Shown piece by piece: positions 61,201 to 64,000 of a stretch of 64,000 bases of DNA (position 1 is its first letter; each line of letters starts with the position of its first letter). Source of the DNA: Marisa cornuarietis (lineage: Eukaryota; Mollusca; Gastropoda; Architaenioglossa; Ampullariidae); assembly GCA_004794655.1 (NCBI GenBank), contig SMMW01000559.1:2666001-2730000 (forward strand). The letters run 5' to 3'. The notes under the pieces are model-generated. The model was not told the DNA's origin. It made no database searches and saw only the letters and a list, made by a program, of their open reading frames with translations. Both the position numbers and the translations under genes were made by a program.

Positions 61201-63932
61201 ATTTTCTCTTTCTGTCGAATGTTGCTCATGATGATATTAATGATGATAATATTTTAGATAAGGTTTCACATACAGTCCGTATATTACTTTTTTTTCTCTC
61301 TCGTAGATCATTGCCACCGACAAAGATTCTGGAAGTGACGGGACTGTGATGTATAGTATTAGTCTTGGAGCAGGACCATTCATCATTAATTCCAGCACAG
61401 GGGCGCTCACCATTAACTGTTCTACTCTCACATGCTTGGACTACGAGAGTGAAACACAATATGTTATCACCGTCAAGGCTGCTGATGGTAAAATCTTTGT
61501 CGAATTCTCATACATCCTGAAGAAATAAAGTTTCAGTAACAGCCTATATTGAGCACATCATGACCCAAGTTTCATTAACTAAGTTTTAAGGTAGTCTCAG
61601 TGTCAAACTATTGTAACTACATCGTAAAATAAAGTTTCACTAATGGAATATGTTTAGCACATCGTTAGAAATAAGCCCGATAATCACATATGTTCAATAT
61701 TTCAGTAATAGCCTAATCTGAGCACATCGTAACAAAGAAATATCAGCTAATATAATATAAGGACAGAAAGATCTCAATGACAGTCTATATATAGTGTATA
61801 GTAACCTATAAGTATCAGCAACACTCGCGTATTCTAACAAGTAAAAGCATGCCTCGGTAGCGCAAACAGTACAGGTGAAAAAATGAAGAGGCTGACCTCA
61901 TGCTCGCTGTCAGAGTTTCCTCACTTTCCTTTGGCTCTTAGGTGGACAACCAGCAAAGACGTCTGCAGCTACCATTATTATCACAGTCATCGACTGCAAT
62001 GATGAGAAGCCGCAGTTTGCCTCTAACTTCACTGGATCGGTGACAGAAAACCTACCCCCCGGATTAACTGTTCTCCGGGTAAGCGATAAGAGCATGCTCT
62101 CTATGAGTGTCAATATGCGCTATAAAAATCTTCATTATTATTATTTATTATTATTAACTGATCCAAAATTCTGTTGTTGTTGTTGTTGGTATTTTTGGTA
62201 GGTGTTTGTTTCGCACAGAAACAACATAGGTATTTCTTAGTAGTTTATTTCACCCACAGTAAAAAAAAATCGCGAGAAAATAAGAATGCAAGAAAAGGTC
62301 CTGCGATTTTATAAGTTTATATTGCTCGTAAACTAGGTATACAAGTATTGAGTTCAAGACGAAGTAACTCTAGTCACCTGTGGACTAAAGCAGGGTGTTG
62401 TAGTCAGACATTTCTGATTGGTTGTTTGTTGGTGGCTAATGCCGTGCCAGCTATATCTCGGCGATCTAATCAGATACTATTAGTCAGATTATTATTATTT
62501 TTATTATTATACATTATTAATCAGACACAGATACTATATCACTTAACCTGCCATCTCGCGTCTACCGATTTCTTTTCAGAATAATGCCAGGTTCCCGACG
62601 GCTGTCGAATAATAAACCTTTTTGTGTGCGTCTAGTTGCAAGCAAGTGACTCAGACACCTCTGAGAAGGATCTGGTCTTCAGCCTCAGCTCGGTGGTGCC
62701 CCCAGGAGTGCTCAGGGTGGACAACTCGTATGTGGTGACCACCGTCAGCCTAGACGCCGAAAAGACTCGCGTGATTACAGGGCTAGTGCAAGTGTCTGAC
62801 GGCGCTCACACCAGCACAGCATCTCTCAGCATTTCTGTACAGGACGTCAATGACAACGCGCCGCAGGTAACATCTCAGCGAGTGGCATCTTGTTGATACA
62901 TTTGCTGCAATGGAAGTCACTGGGTTAATTTTAAATAGTAATTTGTAATTATATCGTAGCTAGAAATAGTAATGACGACGACGACGACGACGATGATGAT
63001 GATGATGATGATGATGATGTCAAATAGGATTACAGAAATAAAGATTGTCGTGAAAATCTGGTAATGGCTTAATTGTTCCTCCATCCACCTACCGACCTTA
63101 TCTTTGCCGAGCACCTTAATACTGATGCATGGTATATAAAGTTAGCGCAGTTTTACATGACACCTAAACATATTTATCTCAATAACTTCAAACTCCAACA
63201 TAACACGCACAAACTAAACAAGAGCCGTTTAAAAATCTCAGATATTTTATGAGTATGAATTGTTTTTGGTCTAGTTTCTTTTTTGTAGTAAATTTGCATT
63301 CATTTTTTTCTTGACTGGTGTTATCCTCATTGTGATAAAGTAGAATGCAAAAAAGAAATATGCTTTAACCCAGAATCCTCTATCTTCACTCAGGTCGTCC
63401 TTGCGGTAAACCCAGTAGAGATACCAGAGAAAACTAACACAGGTGTGAAAGTGGTGGCTGTCAACGCCACGGATGCTGACGTGACGAACAGTGGGTTCAC
63501 CTTCTGGTTGGAAGAAGCAGACGGCAAGTTTGCCATCGACCACACCTCGGGGACCATCATCGTGTCTGGCGCCTTCGACCGGCGGGTACAGAACCAGTAC
63601 AACGTGCAGGTGTGGGTGTCGGACCAGGGGACACCTCCCCGCCTCAACCACAGCGTGCTGTACGTCAATATCACGGACAGCAACACGCCTCCCACCTTCG
63701 TGAACGTCACCAACAGCAGCGTCACACGTTACCGTTTCGACGTCAAGGAGGATGCTGCCGTCGGCTTCAGTGTTGGTCGCGTCCTGGCACTGGATCCAGA
63801 CCCAGGGTCATCGGGTCAGGTTCGTTACGTCATCAGCAACGGAAACACTGATCACATCTTCCTGCTGGGCGAAGCTACCGGCGACCTGACCCTGGCAAAA
63901 TTGCTGGACTTCGAGAGCGTCCAGTCGTACAG
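51067..63932 (+). CDS. large non-classical cadherin (Fat/protocadherin-like), N-terminal part
   Basis: Twenty coding exons: 51067-51136, 51406-51510, 52181-52320, 52928-52987, 53186-53275, 54118-54213, 54431-54541, 55034-55162, 56092-56185, 56431-56531, 56852-57028, 57458-57589, 58281-58442, 58645-58847, 59104-59285, 59619-59857, 61307-61487, 61942-62078, 62636-62866 and 63394-63932. They give 1059 residues and continue beyond the window. The signal peptide is MAAVSSETFLHVVLFLAIPP. About ten cadherin repeats follow, marked by DVNEFPP, DVDEFGP, DLNDHSP, DVNNNNP, DCNDEKP and DVNDNAP. Cadherins mediate Ca-dependent adhesion at the plasma membrane. Membrane and cytoplasmic parts are outside the window, so the subfamily cannot be fixed. 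Exon 2 must start at TAGAG/AT: using the AG two bases earlier shifts the frame to a stop. N-glycosylation sequons are abundant. Confidence 0.93.
54582..54653. repeat. (TG)36 microsatellite
   Basis: A pure 72-base TG run in the intron after exon 7, followed by TTATATAAATGCGCTGTATTATTATT, a short SINE-like tail. Confidence 0.95.
55875..55933 (+). repeat. 59-bp repeat, copy 1 (intronic)
   Basis: It is identical over 59 bases to 57024-57082 and starts ATGTCGTAAGCTTGAGCC. It includes the palindrome GTCACGTGAC. It lies in the intron before exon 9. Confidence 0.97.
56092..58847 (+). CDS. cadherin exons 9-14: repeats 3-5
   Basis: Repeat 3 ends with DLNDHSP but lacks an obvious LDxE (it reads NITRGQYSL). 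Repeat 4 (IPEDAQPGAV to DVNNNNP) has DADV and LDRESR. Repeat 5 (VPQTAAKGQDIG) carries NATDKDAGPNG, a complete DxD-type site, with NLTRRD in place of LDRE. Each repeat is split over two to three exons. Confidence 0.9.
56551..56596. repeat. (TG)23 microsatellite
   Basis: A pure TG run starting 20 bases after the exon 10 donor. Confidence 0.95.
57024..57082 (+). repeat. 59-bp repeat, copy 2 (spans an exon-intron junction)
   Basis: The last five coding bases of exon 11 (ATGTC) and the first 54 bases of its intron, including the donor GTAAGC, are repeated at 55875. Identity is complete. Confidence 0.97.
58085..58204 (+). repeat. SINE-like 3' tail with (ATT)22
   Basis: TTGTAAAGCGCGGTGAGCC and ACTGCGCTATAAAAGCTC precede a pure ATT run (58139-58204). 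This 'GCGCTATAAAA + ATT' end is a common SINE tail arrangement and recurs at 62.1 kb. Confidence 0.65.
59104..63932 (+). CDS. cadherin exons 15-20: repeats 5 (end) to 10
   Basis: Repeat 5 ends in SINLSPP and repeat 6 in HVNEYEP, both losing Ca-ligand acidic residues of the DxNDN linker. Repeat 7 (VLENATSGSL, ATDKDSGSDG, CLDYES, DCNDEKP) is nearly canonical with an extra Cys pair. Repeat 8 ends DVNDNAP and repeat 9 ends DSNTPP. Repeat 10 begins VKEDAAVGFSVG and reaches LLDFES before the last donor. The last exon (539 bases) spans parts of two repeats. Confidence 0.9.
59875..60358. repeat. minisatellite, ~22 copies of a 21-22-bp unit
   Basis: The unit is AAATTTATAAATGAACGAAACT with single-base and length variants (GAACGG, GAACAA, GAAGCT). 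The array starts 18 bases after the exon 16 donor and ends in degenerate copies near 60358. Confidence 0.97.
62093..62157 (+). repeat. SINE-like 3' tail with ATT run
   Basis: TCAATATGCGCTATAAAAATCTTC followed by an interrupted ATT run, parallel to 58085-58204, 15 bases after the exon 18 donor. Confidence 0.55.
62974..63018. repeat. (GAC)n(GAT)n trinucleotide repeat
   Basis: Six to seven GAC units pass into about eight GAT units, in the intron before exon 20. Confidence 0.95.
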
Positions 63933-64000
63933 GTACGAGAAAAAGAATATAGGGCTGCGATTGGAGGTAATGGTGTTTTACACAAAGCCAGCAACTAAGA

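Larger units (their letters stand above)
51137..64000 (+). other. cadherin introns
   Basis: Introns range from about 0.2 to 1.5 kb, all GT-AG by eye. They contain TG, ATT and GAY microsatellites, SINE-like tails, a 22-copy minisatellite at 59.9-60.4 kb and one half of a 59-bp repeat pair. The pyrimidine-rich stretch at 53740-53830 is low complexity. Short ORFs inside, for example at 55554 and 57079, show no protein similarity. Bases 63933-64000 are intron. Confidence 0.75.

Overview
This is a 64-kb piece of an animal nuclear genome: intron-split genes with GT-AG introns of about 0.2-4 kb, AT-rich non-coding DNA, microsatellites, tRNA-derived SINEs and small DNA transposons. Gene content (BTAF1, epsin, a large cadherin) is general to bilaterians. 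Compact introns, cadherin sequence and SINE style suggest a lophotrochozoan, most likely a mollusc such as a gastropod. That last step is inference.

Layout. (1) 214-4977, plus: the last nine coding exons of BTAF1/Mot1, the Snf2-family ATPase that removes TBP from DNA. The gene begins upstream of the window. (2) 15759-23336, minus, with a 5' non-coding exon near 24.2 kb and a probable 3' UTR reaching about 9.4 kb: a complete epsin (ENTH, two UIMs, DPW motifs, clathrin boxes, NPF motifs; 565 aa as assembled). BTAF1 and epsin converge tail to tail. (3) 25338-35924, plus, divergent from epsin across a short ETS/YY1-type promoter: an eleven-coding-exon single-pass membrane protein with a signal peptide, EGF-like and furin-like Cys-rich ectodomain, one membrane helix and a cytoplasmic region I cannot assign to a family. 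It probably has a 6-kb 3' UTR. (4) 42-51 kb: intergenic DNA with many simple repeats, a SINE, a G4-capable C-rich tract and a few unassigned exon-like ORFs. (5) 51067-63932 and beyond, plus: the first 20 coding exons of a large cadherin (signal peptide plus about ten cadherin repeats), which runs off the right edge.

I found no operon-like or defence-like system. The genes are ordinary neighbours in a eukaryotic chromosome: a transcription regulator, an endocytic adaptor, an unassigned receptor-like protein and an adhesion protein. The most useful observations are the unassigned receptor-like gene, a candidate in-frame cassette exon and a GC-AG intron in epsin, an 818-bp inverted-repeat element that splits a SINE, a 142-bp hAT-type MITE with an intact 8-bp target duplication, and a perfect 59-bp duplication that carries a live cadherin splice donor.

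All gene models were assembled by eye from reading frame, splice-site consensus and phase continuity. No transcript or database evidence was available.
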